Origin: Moanibacter sp964542645
GTDB lineage: Bacteria > Verrucomicrobiota > Verrucomicrobiia > Opitutales > UBA2987
Direction of reading: 5' to 3'
Length of the DNA: 64,000 bases
NCBI GenBank assembly: GCA_964542645.1
Contig: CAZIUG010000008.1
Coordinates: forward strand, 596,507 to 660,506
This document shows, piece after piece, positions 16,294 to 25,839 of this stretch. Numbering within the stretch: position 1 is the stretch's first letter; each line of letters opens with the position of its first letter. Under the pieces are notes generated by a model. That model had not been told where the DNA came from. It did not search any database and saw nothing but the letters and a program-made list of their open reading frames with translations. The position numbers were made by a program, and so were the translations under genes.

Positions 16294-17793
16294 ATGGAGG
16301 ATAATCGCAGTCTCATAATCCTTACCTGTATCGGGATTTACATGCTTTTCTGCATCGCTATTGGAGCCTGGGCCATGAAAAGGACACGCTCCACGCGCGA
16401 TTTCTTTATGGCTGGACGTAGCTTGGGGGTCTTTGTCCTTGGGTTGGCCGTTTTCTCAAGCAGTCTGAGTGGTTTTGGATTTATTGGAGGGCCAGGGCTA
16501 GTTTATCGGATGGGCATGAGTTCCATCTGGCTGATTGTCATCTCCGCCTTGGGATACAGCTTTTCTTTCTATATTGTCGGTAAAAGACTGCGTTATTTTG
16601 CCGAACTTTTCGAATCTGTCTCTCTTCCTGATCTCGTTGCTGCTCGATACAGTAGCGAGACGACCCGCTTTCTTTCCGCCATTATCATTCTCATTGGAGT
16701 AGTTGGCTACCTCGCGGCACAAATCCTGGCAATGGCTGAGGTACTTCGGGACCTCTTCGCTAACACCGAATCTATTGGACCGCTCAGCATCGAGTGGTGT
16801 GTCGCCATATCTTGTTTCGTTCTCGTCTTCTACTGCGTTTCAGGAGGAATCCTTGCCTCGGTTTACACAGATGTTTGGCAAGGATCCGTAATGGCAGTTG
16901 CTTCAGTACTCGTTTTCTTCTCTGCAATCACCGCTTTTGAAGGAGGAATGACGGGAATAGCTACGACCATTATGGCGGATGACCGAGAAGCAATTGGGCC
17001 CTGGGGTACGCTCGGAATGATGGCCTGCATTTCCTGGATCTTTCTGTTCGTCCTAGGAAACGCTGGACAGCCTCATCTCGTAACTAAATTCATGATGTGC
17101 CGACGATTACAAGACATGAAGCATATTCTAACTGTTACCTTCGTCGGCTTCTCAATCTGCGCCCTGCTCTGGATCAGTATCGGGTTGGTGATGCGGGCCC
17201 TGGTTCTAACTGGGGCACACCCGGAAATCCAGTCGGCTGATCACGCTGCACCACAGTTTCTCCAATTTTATGCTCATCCTATTCTTGCTGGGATCGTCTT
17301 CGCTGGATTATTTGCTGCTATCATGTCGACTGCTGATGGATTCCTCAATGTCGGGACTGCTGCCGTGATCCACGATATTCCGCGTTCACTTTTCAATAAA
17401 TCCTTTGAAAACGAACTACTAGGCGCACGTATCGTAACCGTGCTTATCGCCTTTTCCGCAGCTCTTGTAGCTCTCTATTCTGGTCAGGACCTTGTTGCGT
17501 TGCTTGGGCTGATTGGATGGGGAATCTTCGCAGCTGCCCTTGTTCCAGTCGTGGCCATCGGATTCAACTGGAAGAGAGCCACAGCAACCGCTGCTAATGT
17601 CGCCATTATTTCCAGTCTCCTTACTAATTTTACGATTCGAATTGCCAGCCTTCTGGGAGATTTCACGATTCCCTACCGCATCGATCCAGGCGCCATCTCT
17701 CTACTTGTTTCCATGATTCTATTTCTTACAATTTCGTTTCTATCGAATCCACCGCAACTCGATCCTGAGATCGAGATAGCGATGGATCTCTGA
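16294..17793 (+). CDS. sodium:solute symporter (SSS family)
   Basis: 499 residues with about 13 hydrophobic segments, typical for SSSF. Diagnostic stretches: RSTRDFFMAGRSLG after TM1, SSSLSGFGFIGGPGLVYRMG in the TM2 region, and the core GNAGQPHLVTKFMMCR (the family's G..gQPh...R). GIVFAGLFAAIMSTADGFLN matches the SSS signature with the AAIMSTADG core. It is an inner-membrane Na+-coupled transporter; the substrate (sugar, amino acid, carboxylate or pantothenate-like) is not resolved. It is translated right behind the small membrane protein. Confidence 0.9.
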   Translation: MEDNRSLIILTCIGIYMLFCIAIGAWAMKRTRSTRDFFMAGRSLGVFVLGLAVFSSSLSGFGFIGGPGLVYRMGMSSIWLIVISALGYSFSFYIVGKRLRYFAELFESVSLPDLVAARYSSETTRFLSAIIILIGVVGYLAAQILAMAEVLRDLFANTESIGPLSIEWCVAISCFVLVFYCVSGGILASVYTDVWQGSVMAVASVLVFFSAITAFEGGMTGIATTIMADDREAIGPWGTLGMMACISWIFLFVLGNAGQPHLVTKFMMCRRLQDMKHILTVTFVGFSICALLWISIGLVMRALVLTGAHPEIQSADHAAPQFLQFYAHPILAGIVFAGLFAAIMSTADGFLNVGTAAVIHDIPRSLFNKSFENELLGARIVTVLIAFSAALVALYSGQDLVALLGLIGWGIFAAALVPVVAIGFNWKRATATAANVAIISSLLTNFTIRIASLLGDFTIPYRIDPGAISLLVSMILFLTISFLSNPPQLDPEIEIAMDL

Positions 17794-17901
17794 AATCAGT
17801 AGATCTGCCAATAAGATCGAAATCATGTTGAGGAGTAGTGGAAGGCGATATGGGTGGTAGATCCCTGTTCGGGAAGCTAAATTAATTAGAGCGATGAATT
17901 T

Positions 17902-20145
17902 TCACCATTCAAAGCCTACCTGAACAGAAATGTTGCGTCCTGGTCCGCTAATTCGCGCTCCAACTGGCACATCACTGATTCGGACACGATTGAATCCGCT
18001 CAGATGTTCGGTATAATCCCTATTGAACACATTCTCGACTCCCAGCACGAAAGAAATGTGCTCATTTAGGTGCCACACTCCCATAAGATTCAGAAGCGCA
18101 TATCCCGACGTATTACTGTTACTGGAGCGTACCTCATTTAAAACAATTTCTTTTGATAACTGTCTACCCTTGCCAAAAAACACCCCCTCCATGGTCAAGA
18201 AAGTTTTTTCTGAACCATATCTCATGGCGATTGAGGCATTTGGTGGCGCGATACGATAGAGATTATCGTCGATATCGGTTCGTTTACCTCGAACACAAGA
18301 AGTAAGGAACGAGACACTCCAAGCTGAGGTTAAGCGCCACTCCCAGGAAAGATCAAAACCGTACATTTCTGCATCAATATTAGTGAATTTCATCGGAGTC
18401 GGATCTCCATTGAGCGCACTCACCATCTCTTCCGGCTTATCAAAAGGCGGGCCAATAGTGATCGGATCAAAAAGGGATCCCTGAATGAAATCTTCGATAT
18501 CTCTAAAGAAAAAGTGGACTGCAAATTGTGTTCGCTCAGGTATTCCCAAGTGAAAAGTTAAATCTACCTCGTGAGCAATCTCCGGATTAAGGTCAAAGTC
18601 ACCTACGTAGTTGTTAAAGTCGGAGAGACCGGCAGTCGCTTCGATTGGAAGCCAACTATAACGTTCAATATGCGAAGGCGAACGGGATTTTCTACCGATG
18701 CCTAACGAAACGGCCATACTCCGATTCAACTCGTGGTTCAGATTCAGGGAGAAATTGTAATGATTATCGCTTCGTGTTCGATCAGCTCCATTAAATCGAT
18801 TCTGCAAAATCACAGGTGCAGACATAGAGTATGCGGCACTAGTGCTGAGTAAGGGAGGAAGGGATACGGGTCCTGCAGCCATTATTACCTGTCCCCATAG
18901 AACTCCAAAATCCAATTGAGTTGATTCTCCCACCGCTCCTTTCCACTCCAAGGTGAAGCCGTAACGGTCCCTTATCACATCATTGAAATTCCGAACGGAA
19001 AAGGCTGAATCAGGGTCATTAATCAGCATATCATATGATGAAAGGTGACCACTCCCTCCGATTGAAAGCGTTCCCGCAAACATGGGAAACCCAACTAAAA
19101 CCGCGGATCCCAATCCACTGCTCTGAGCCGAAACATCCCGACGATCCACTCCATCGAAGGCCATGACAAGGGGAACTAATATCTGCGGTGGATTAAACAC
19201 ATTGAAATCCGGTGGTGGTCGCAACGTATAGTTGCTCATCCCATGATCCACTTCGAGGTAATGAATCTTTGCCTGAACCCCAAAATTTGACCATCGGCCT
19301 TCATAACGAGCAGAATAAATGTCGGTATTAATAAATTTGATGTCCATAGGAAGCGAAGGATTACCGGAATCACTGGTCGCGGTGTGGTGCAAAGCGAAGG
19401 AAAATTGTTGGTCACCTTTCTTCCAACCGTAGGATCCTCGATGGGTTTCCCGCTTATATGATGAATGTCTGACAACACCACCGGGAAATCTATAGTTGTC
19501 ACCTTCATCGTAGCCCGAACTAAATTGAATTCGGTGAACATTGTTGCTTATTCCTGCGTTTAGAGCAGCAGCAATTCCTCCATCAACACTCCTCCTTACC
19601 AATTCCGTGCGCCCATGTATCTGAAACCTCTCCTCCTCACTATAAGGAATGGAATAGTACCTCCCTGAAATGCTGCCGCCTATCACCTCCATCCCCGCAC
19701 TAACTGGTGCTACGCCTTGTATGACCTCAAGAGATTCGGTCAAATTTCGAGGCATGTAGTGGAGGGGTGGATCCATCCAATTTGGTCCTCCCGGATTGAC
19801 GAAGACGCCCTCTACGAGGATATTCACCCTCGGACCAAACAAACCACGGTACTGCACTTGGCCGCTAACGGGACCATTGTTGACCAGCATCGCACCCGGA
19901 ATCCACCTCACCGTTCCAGCCAGGTCGGGAGCGGTACCCAACTCACCTAGCGGTGAAACAGATATTCGATTGATTGCTTCCTGTGATCCGTAATACGCCG
20001 AGAAGTTGGCTAGTTCAGGAACCTCTTTTCCCAAATCTGATCCCGATTGAGCATTCAAAAGATTCAGAGAGAACAAAAAGGCATAGATCAGTAATAGCAC
20101 ACCGTAATACTTCCCCCGTTGTGATTCTCGAGGAAGTAATTGCAT
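17902..20145 (-). CDS. TonB-dependent outer-membrane receptor (copper-receptor-like)
   Basis: About 747 residues from the ATG at 20145, which is preceded by AAGGG and begins an obvious signal peptide (YYGVLLLIYAFLFSLNLLNAQS). The open frame extends 55 codons further up to 20310, but that part looks non-native. Plug-domain features: DLAGTVRWIPGAMLVNNGPVSGQVQYRGL, LVEGVFV and SLEVIQGVAPVSAG. The C-terminal barrel ends in a strand terminating in Trp (ISVQVGFEW). The protein imports a metal or chelate using TonB energy. The plug resembles OprC/NosA-like copper receptors. A small secreted CPxC protein is encoded just upstream in the same direction. Confidence 0.87.
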   Translation of the reverse strand: MQLLPRESQRGKYYGVLLLIYAFLFSLNLLNAQSGSDLGKEVPELANFSAYYGSQEAINRISVSPLGELGTAPDLAGTVRWIPGAMLVNNGPVSGQVQYRGLFGPRVNILVEGVFVNPGGPNWMDPPLHYMPRNLTESLEVIQGVAPVSAGMEVIGGSISGRYYSIPYSEEERFQIHGRTELVRRSVDGGIAAALNAGISNNVHRIQFSSGYDEGDNYRFPGGVVRHSSYKRETHRGSYGWKKGDQQFSFALHHTATSDSGNPSLPMDIKFINTDIYSARYEGRWSNFGVQAKIHYLEVDHGMSNYTLRPPPDFNVFNPPQILVPLVMAFDGVDRRDVSAQSSGLGSAVLVGFPMFAGTLSIGGSGHLSSYDMLINDPDSAFSVRNFNDVIRDRYGFTLEWKGAVGESTQLDFGVLWGQVIMAAGPVSLPPLLSTSAAYSMSAPVILQNRFNGADRTRSDNHYNFSLNLNHELNRSMAVSLGIGRKSRSPSHIERYSWLPIEATAGLSDFNNYVGDFDLNPEIAHEVDLTFHLGIPERTQFAVHFFFRDIEDFIQGSLFDPITIGPPFDKPEEMVSALNGDPTPMKFTNIDAEMYGFDLSWEWRLTSAWSVSFLTSCVRGKRTDIDDNLYRIAPPNASIAMRYGSEKTFLTMEGVFFGKGRQLSKEIVLNEVRSSNSNTSGYALLNLMGVWHLNEHISFVLGVENVFNRDYTEHLSGFNRVRISDVPVGARISGPGRNISVQVGFEW

Positions 20146-20359
20146 TTCAGTACCCTTAACTTCGGTTCGCCAAGCTATGGCAAATATAACCAGAGACCCT
20201 AACATAAATTTAATTCCCTTCGGCCTCTCTACATCTCTATTTTTATTATAAAAACTAAAACTTCTACCCATGGTTGATTCCGGTTTTCTCAAAGGAATCC
20301 GGCGCTTCATCTAAACCAATAGATCGGCAACCAATTCCATAAAATACGGGTTTTCGCTC

Positions 20360-20416
20360 CTTCACGTCGGATCCCATATTCGAAAATTGGAATCGGGATT
20401 CTGCTAGGACGTGAAG
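20360..20416 (-). repeat. long-stem inverted repeat between small CPxC gene and TonB receptor
   Basis: A 9-bp outer stem (20360-20368 with 20408-20416, CTTCACGTC/GACGTGAAG) encloses a second stem, GGATCCC with GGGATTC (one G-T pair). The hairpin lies 80 nt downstream of the small gene and upstream of the receptor start. It could attenuate or partly terminate readthrough; no T run follows. Confidence 0.5.
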
Positions 20417-20497
20417 ATCACATCCAGGAAACGAAGATTCGCTATCCTAATGCCTTCCGATGGGATGGGGATTCGTCCCGTTCAGGACTAGATCACT

Positions 20498-20899
20498 CTA
20501 AACCCTAGGAGGCGGAAAGCCGATAAGAGAAATAGGTTCAGTTAGAAGGAGGACCTCCGCAGAAAACAGGTTCCCCTTTCCTCGAAAATGCGAGACGGTC
20601 GGAGGAAAGAACGGGATTAAATAACTTGGACTCTTTTGAAGAAATCCTGCTGTCGTATCCCCCTTATTTTCTAAATCTTTCGCATCCATAGAATCCGCAA
20701 TAGAGTGACAGATTGGGCACGGGAAATCACCGCCAAAAGTTTTATCAAGAGCAGATGGTATTGATTCTGTTTCAGAATGAAACTGATTTGTCATAGTTCC
20801 CCAAGCAACAAGCTGCAGAACCACAAGGTGCCCGTTCGCTGAACAGAACACTGCTATAACTAAAAACAGGGAAAGGCCCTTCAATTTCATTTCAAACAA
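20498..20899 (-). CDS. small secreted CPxC protein (DUF2946-like?)
   Basis: 133 residues: a signal peptide (LSLFLVIAVFCSANGH), a His/Gln-containing segment, the motif FPCPICHSIAD near residue 64 and a Pro-rich end GFPPPRV. Short secreted proteins with a CPxC pair and a PP(R/S) tail are frequently encoded beside copper-type TonB receptors, and this gene precedes one with the same orientation. That family assignment is a guess from layout and motif. A metal-handling or reporter-like role is plausible. Confidence 0.5.
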   Translation of the reverse strand: MFEMKLKGLSLFLVIAVFCSANGHLVVLQLVAWGTMTNQFHSETESIPSALDKTFGGDFPCPICHSIADSMDAKDLENKGDTTAGFLQKSPSYLIPFFPPTVSHFRGKGNLFSAEVLLLTEPISLIGFPPPRV

Positions 20900-21105
20900 C
20901 AGCTTATCGTTCGGAGATATTAATCAAGCAAGTCAAATCTTTCGAAAGGGGGGGGAACACATGGATCCCACATCCTTTTCCTGTCGATGTAGTAGCAAGC
21001 AGTAAACCTTAATAGCCTATAACCGCCTCGCCTTTTGATCCACCCATGGGGATCAGTAATCCAGGAAGACACGAAAGAACCAGGAACCGTGATCAGACAG
21101 ATTCT

Positions 21106-22452
21106 TCACCCGTGACACCCACCATCTTTCAGGATCTCATCAATATCTGGTTTTCCCAATGAGTTGACCGGGATCTCCGATAATTTAATCCACTGTTTGG
21201 GAATCTCGTGAGCACTGAGATTTAGTCCCATTGCATTCCATACAACGCTTTGTACTGGTTTCTCCAACCCCACCCTCGGAACATATATTGCAACGACTTG
21301 CTCTCCCCACTCCGAATCCGGAGCACCGGTGACCAACACTTCCGAAAACTGTCCAGTCTCCATCAGGACCTTTTCCACATAGTCAGGATTGACCTTTTCA
21401 CCCCCCGTGTTAATCACCTTGTCCAGTCTCCGAACGATATGGAGAAATCCGTTTTCGTCAAAGAAACCCTCGTCCTCGGTAGCAAAACCACCTTCGGAGA
21501 ACTCAGTAACTTCAGGATAGTAGCCTTGGAAAAGAGCATCTGATTTAATGATGATTCTTCCAATCGTTCCAGGTCTTGCAGGCAAACCGGTTGGCTCTCT
21601 GATAAGGACCTGGGCATGAGGAAGAGACCGCCCGACACCAATTTTACCCGCTAGGAAATCCTTACTTTCTAGCATAGTTACTAGCGCCCCAGACTCTGTT
21701 AGTCCGTAACACGGTGAAAGCGGTAGTTCCGCATCGCGGGCCGCCTGGAGAAGTTTTTCTCTGGCTGGACTCCCTCCGAGCAATATGCAACTGAACTGCC
21801 GCAACCAATCAAGAATGCGTTCATCACGCATTAGGCGAATCAGCTGCGTCGGAACCAGTGAAATGAACTGGCCTTTCGGGCTGATTTCCGGAAATTTGCA
21901 CCTCAGTATGGAGTGGTAGTCTAGGAACTGGATCCTTCCACCGCTTACCAAAGAACGCACTACCTGCATAAGCCCACTAACGTGGTAGAGCGGCAACATA
22001 CAGCAAGCGTTGATTGGTTCCCCTCCGTGAAAACTGTTAAAACCCCTTGCTGCCACGCAAAGCGTTTCCCAATTATGAATTGTGTAGCGAATCTCTCCAG
22101 TTGTCCCCCCCGTCGGGACCATCACAGCAGGCTGCTCTAATCTTTTCCCACTCATTTCCCGAACCTCATGAGAAACCTGGAAAGGGCGAGGACCTTGAAT
22201 ATAGTGGGGACGAATCAATCTAAGAAGGTACTCAAAACGTCCCTGCTTCCAATCAGGAGAGGCGAGAAAAATTGCACACCCCTTTTTAAGGGCCGTAAAA
22301 AAGGCAACAAGAAATGCCTTGGGTTCACGCTCCGTAATCAAAACCCGCTCCCCTGCCTCTGCTTCCTTCAATTCCACACAGCCCACGGATGTATCATGAA
22401 ACACCCCCCATTCTGCTAACCGAGGCTCCAGCTCTTTCCAATTTAGCCCCAT
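21106..22452 (-). CDS. MenE-like acyl-CoA synthetase (o-succinylbenzoate-CoA ligase type)
   Basis: 448 residues from the ATG at 22452, chosen because TTAGGAAAA stands just before it; the frame runs to a TTG at 22542. ANL-superfamily motifs: the P-loop VPTGGTTGEIR, LPLYHVSGLMQV, YGLTESGALV (A5), GFATEDEGFFDENGFLHIVRR (A7/A8) and a catalytic Lys in SLGKPDIDEIL. Length and the LYHVSG core fit MenE, which activates o-succinylbenzoate in menaquinone synthesis. No other men genes are in the window, so the substrate stays open. Confidence 0.75.
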   Translation of the reverse strand: MGLNWKELEPRLAEWGVFHDTSVGCVELKEAEAGERVLITEREPKAFLVAFFTALKKGCAIFLASPDWKQGRFEYLLRLIRPHYIQGPRPFQVSHEVREMSGKRLEQPAVMVPTGGTTGEIRYTIHNWETLCVAARGFNSFHGGEPINACCMLPLYHVSGLMQVVRSLVSGGRIQFLDYHSILRCKFPEISPKGQFISLVPTQLIRLMRDERILDWLRQFSCILLGGSPAREKLLQAARDAELPLSPCYGLTESGALVTMLESKDFLAGKIGVGRSLPHAQVLIREPTGLPARPGTIGRIIIKSDALFQGYYPEVTEFSEGGFATEDEGFFDENGFLHIVRRLDKVINTGGEKVNPDYVEKVLMETGQFSEVLVTGAPDSEWGEQVVAIYVPRVGLEKPVQSVVWNAMGLNLSAHEIPKQWIKLSEIPVNSLGKPDIDEILKDGGCHG

Positions 22453-22626
22453 TTTTCCTAACAGTTTTTCTCCTTGATTCGAAATCCGTCGGGGATATTC
22501 TTGCCTCACCGGGAGTAGAGTATGAAAAACGTCCCCTCCCAATTCATATCTACATAAGTTCTATCCCAACCAGCACAATGGACCTAATTACCATTTCTCT
22601 TTAAGAACAATAATATTACTTCTAAA

Positions 22627-24219
22627 ATGACCCTGCCCGAAAAAGTCGGAGAAATCGCTAATCCGTCAAATATGATCGACGATCGTTTCTATTTGGATGC
22701 AACTTCATTCTTCGAGGAGAGCCTACCCACAGGGCTAACATATGACGATGTTTCTTTGGCCTCCCACTATTCCGAAGTTCTTCCAAGGGAGACCTTACTC
22801 GAAACTAAACTCTCTGACAGCCTTACTCTTCACATTCCTATCATCTCAGCTGATATGGACACTGTAACGGAGTCCAAAATGGCCATAGCAATGGCACTCA
22901 ATGGCGGCATGGGAATCATCCACCAAAATATGAGTGACTCCCAACAAGCCAAAGAAGTTGCTCAGGTAAAACATCATATCCACGGCCTGATTCAGGACCC
23001 TATTAAGGTGACTGCCAATCAGCTTATTGGCGACATCTTGGAACAAAACCTAAAGTCGCGCTTTGAGTTCAGCACTTTCCCCGTTGTTAATTCTAAAGGG
23101 AAGCTCATCGGCCTTCTCGCAGGGAACACTCTCAAAACGCGTTTTCGACATAAAACTGTTGCAGAGACTATGACCCCGAGGGATCAAGTTGTGACAATCC
23201 GGGAAGAAGTAATAGGAGAAGACCCAATTGGGGAAGCCGACAAATTCTTCAACAATCATGTTGGTATAAACAAACTCCCAGTGGTGGATAAGGAAGACCA
23301 CCTTCGAGGACTTTTTACGCTGAAAGATATCGAAAGCATCACAGATGAAAGCCGGGCTCGATTCAAATCTGCTCGAGACTCGAAGTTTCGGTTAGTTTGT
23401 GGAGCTGCCGTCACTGCCTCCCGTTCCCCTAAAAACGCCAAGGAGCGTGACCGGATCATCAACCATATCGGTTGTTTAGTCGATATCGGGATCGACGCTG
23501 TGGCCGTATCGACGGCTCACGGACACACACAAGGAGTCGGCCAACTAGTCAAGCTACTCCGGGATCAATTTTGCAACCTAACAATAATGGCAGGTAACGT
23601 GACTACAGCGGCAGCAGTTGAGTTCCTTTCAGGCTGTGGAGCCGATGCTATAAAAGTTGGTCAAGGGCCCGGATCTATTTGCACCACCCGTCTCGTCGCT
23701 GGGGTCGGAATCCCCCAGCTAACGGCTCTATACGTCGCGTCAAAATCGGCTGCGCTTTCCGGTGTTCGGATTCTAGCAGACGGTGGAATTACCAAAGGAG
23801 GTGATATCGTCAAATCCCTTACGCTTGCGGATGCTGTCATCTGTGGTTCCCTTTTCGCAGGCTGTAGAGAAGCGCCGGGTGTGTTGGTCGAGATCGATGG
23901 TAAATTGTATAAACAGTACCGAGGCATGGGCAGCTTTGAAGCAATGAAGAAGGGATCGGCGGTAAGATATGGCCATTCTAAGAAGGATAGTTACCTCAAA
24001 ACCGCTGAAGAAGGCATCGAGGCCTTGAAGGAAACAACGGGGACCCTTGACGAAGTACTGGCGGGATTACTCGGTGGAGTTCAGTCGGGCCTCGGATATC
24101 TCGGAGCAAAAGATCTCACTGCACTGAAGCAGAACGCTCGCTACATTCGAGTCACTCCAGCCGGTCAACTTGAATCAGCTCCTCACGATGTCGTCGAGAT
24201 CAAAGCAACCCACAAATAA
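22627..24219 (+). CDS. guaB: IMP dehydrogenase
   Basis: 530 residues, slightly longer than usual (about 490). It oxidises IMP to XMP with NAD+. Order: first barrel part with ISADMDTV, two CBS domains (about 115-235), then GAAV, the GNVTTA strand, the active-site loop GQGPGSICTTR with Cys352, ILADGGI, and the flap start YRGMGS...KGSAVRY with the Arg-Tyr dyad (447-448). Substitutions worth noting: VSTAHGH has Ser295 where IMPDHs usually have Asp (D-[ST]-[AS]-HGH), ISAD replaces ISAP, and HQN replaces HKN. It precedes the purA-like gene by 66 nt; the two share IMP as substrate. Confidence 0.88.
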   Translation: MTLPEKVGEIANPSNMIDDRFYLDATSFFEESLPTGLTYDDVSLASHYSEVLPRETLLETKLSDSLTLHIPIISADMDTVTESKMAIAMALNGGMGIIHQNMSDSQQAKEVAQVKHHIHGLIQDPIKVTANQLIGDILEQNLKSRFEFSTFPVVNSKGKLIGLLAGNTLKTRFRHKTVAETMTPRDQVVTIREEVIGEDPIGEADKFFNNHVGINKLPVVDKEDHLRGLFTLKDIESITDESRARFKSARDSKFRLVCGAAVTASRSPKNAKERDRIINHIGCLVDIGIDAVAVSTAHGHTQGVGQLVKLLRDQFCNLTIMAGNVTTAAAVEFLSGCGADAIKVGQGPGSICTTRLVAGVGIPQLTALYVASKSAALSGVRILADGGITKGGDIVKSLTLADAVICGSLFAGCREAPGVLVEIDGKLYKQYRGMGSFEAMKKGSAVRYGHSKKDSYLKTAEEGIEALKETTGTLDEVLAGLLGGVQSGLGYLGAKDLTALKQNARYIRVTPAGQLESAPHDVVEIKATHK

Positions 24220-24285
24220 AACTACCAGACTCTTGCCAAGGATTTATGCCTAACTGCGCCTGCGTGTAAAAGTTATCTGAGACTT

Positions 24286-25839
24286 ATGGCACTCACGAAA
24301 ATAACGAATAGGCTAATTGCCGATGTGGGTATTAGTATGGGAGACGAAGGGAAGGGTCGTCTCATTTGCGAATTAATCTCGGAGTTAAAGAATCTCTCTG
24401 GAAGCTCATCTCCGGTTTCGATGGTTATAAAAGTAAACGGGGGTGCTAATTCGGGCCACACAGCAGGAGGACTGAAACTGAACCTGCTTCCCGCAGGTGT
24501 TGTAGACGAGAGCGTGCCTAAGCTTGGAATAGGAAGTGGAGTGGTGGCTGATCCAAGGAAGTTTCTTTGGGAATCCAATCCTCTCGAGATTCAAGGGTAC
24601 GACGTCCTTTCGAGGCTTCTCATTGATGAACGCACCCTAGTCAGTGATCTCACACATCGGCTCCTTGATCTAGCCTGCGAAAATTACCGGGTACATATGC
24701 TCAAGCAAGAAAAAAGAGGTACGACCGGACGCGGTATCACTCCAGCCTATTTAGATGAAGTCGGGCAATGGCCCATTTTTTATCTCGATTTCTTGGGATC
24801 AAAAGAAGCCTTTGCGAAGAAATTCTACGAACGAATTGATCGTGCCGAAAAAACTATCAAGTTCGTCTACCAAGTAAGCGAGGAACACTGGGACGAATTC
24901 TTCGATACCCTCTCGAAAGCCGAGATCCGAGCCAATGCCGAATCGATCAAAGGCAGTGTCTTTCCAGAAGAGGAATTCGACTTCCAGCGCTTTAAAGGAT
25001 CCGAGCCCTTTAAGATTAATCGCGAACTTCTTCTGGATACCTATTGGCAATCAGGGACACAGCTCGTCAAGAATGTAGGGGAGGTAAGGGAAATCGCCCT
25101 TAAAGCCCTAAGAGAGGAGAAATACATTATTGGAGAGTTCGGTCAATCCTATTGGCTGGATAAGCGGCTGGGCTTCACCCCAAATCTCACCGCCTCTCAC
25201 ACCTTCACCCCAGAATTTTTTCAGTCAATTGGCATTCCCCTCCAACCCGTGCACACCTTTGGCGTATGCAAGGCCTATGACACTAAAGTAGGGACCCACG
25301 TTTTCCTCACTTCGATGGCTGAGAACCATCCTCTCGGCAATCGCCTTAGACAACTGGAATTCGGAACCTCAACCGGTCGAGGTCGTATGGTAGGCTGGTT
25401 TGATGCTGTGGAAAAGGGTGATGCGCTTCGCTACGGTGGGTTCAATGACCTCATGATAAACAAGTTAGATGCACTGAGTTATTCGGGAGACTGGGACAGG
25501 GGTGAGCTACTTATTTGTGTGGCTTATCGAGATCAAGCTGGGAAACTGCTTCACCATGTCCCGCGAAACCCTGCCCTTCAAAGAACCCTTAAGCCAGTTT
25601 ATATTAAGATGCCGGGTTGGAAAGAAGACCTCACCGGTATTCGGAGTTTCGCCGACCTCCCACACAATGCCAAACGTTACGTTGCAAAACTTGTTCAATC
25701 GACATTTAGGATTGCCTATCCCAACAGCGATGCGCCTCCAGTTTTACCTAACCTACGCTATATTGGCATCGGCCCCGACCCTAACCAGATAATTAAAGAC
25801 GCCCCCTCAACCGAAGAGCTACTGAGTCTAGTTGATTAA
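24286..25839 (+). CDS. purA: divergent, enlarged adenylosuccinate synthetase
   Basis: 517 residues against about 430 for typical PurA. Retained: GISMGDEGKGR with the catalytic Asp20, NGGANSGHTAGG with His58, GTTGRGITPAY, KAYDTKVG, and GTSTGRGRMVGWFDAV near residue 365. The usual GAQWGDEGKG is changed to GISMGDEGKG, and FEGAQG to GEFGQS. Extra length lies mainly in the middle (about 155-250, rich in Glu/Lys/Phe). It should join IMP and Asp with GTP on the way to AMP. Because Asp20 is present it does not look like a phage PurZ. It probably forms an operon with guaB. Confidence 0.8.
   Translation: MALTKITNRLIADVGISMGDEGKGRLICELISELKNLSGSSSPVSMVIKVNGGANSGHTAGGLKLNLLPAGVVDESVPKLGIGSGVVADPRKFLWESNPLEIQGYDVLSRLLIDERTLVSDLTHRLLDLACENYRVHMLKQEKRGTTGRGITPAYLDEVGQWPIFYLDFLGSKEAFAKKFYERIDRAEKTIKFVYQVSEEHWDEFFDTLSKAEIRANAESIKGSVFPEEEFDFQRFKGSEPFKINRELLLDTYWQSGTQLVKNVGEVREIALKALREEKYIIGEFGQSYWLDKRLGFTPNLTASHTFTPEFFQSIGIPLQPVHTFGVCKAYDTKVGTHVFLTSMAENHPLGNRLRQLEFGTSTGRGRMVGWFDAVEKGDALRYGGFNDLMINKLDALSYSGDWDRGELLICVAYRDQAGKLLHHVPRNPALQRTLKPVYIKMPGWKEDLTGIRSFADLPHNAKRYVAKLVQSTFRIAYPNSDAPPVLPNLRYIGIGPDPNQIIKDAPSTEELLSLVD

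Noticed and set aside
17902..20310. Full-length TonB receptor frame starting at 20310.
   Set aside because: The first 55 residues lack receptor features, while the ATG at 20145 has a ribosome site and begins a proper signal peptide.
22627..24219. GMP reductase with CBS domains instead of IMP dehydrogenase.
   Set aside because: I first thought the flap Arg-Tyr dyad was lost, but on realignment KGSAVRY keeps it (447-448). IMP dehydrogenase is the better call.
24286..25839. PurZ-type (2-aminoadenine) synthetase instead of PurA.
   Set aside because: The catalytic Asp of GDEGKG (Asp20) that PurZ replaces is present, and no datZ/mazZ-like genes are nearby.
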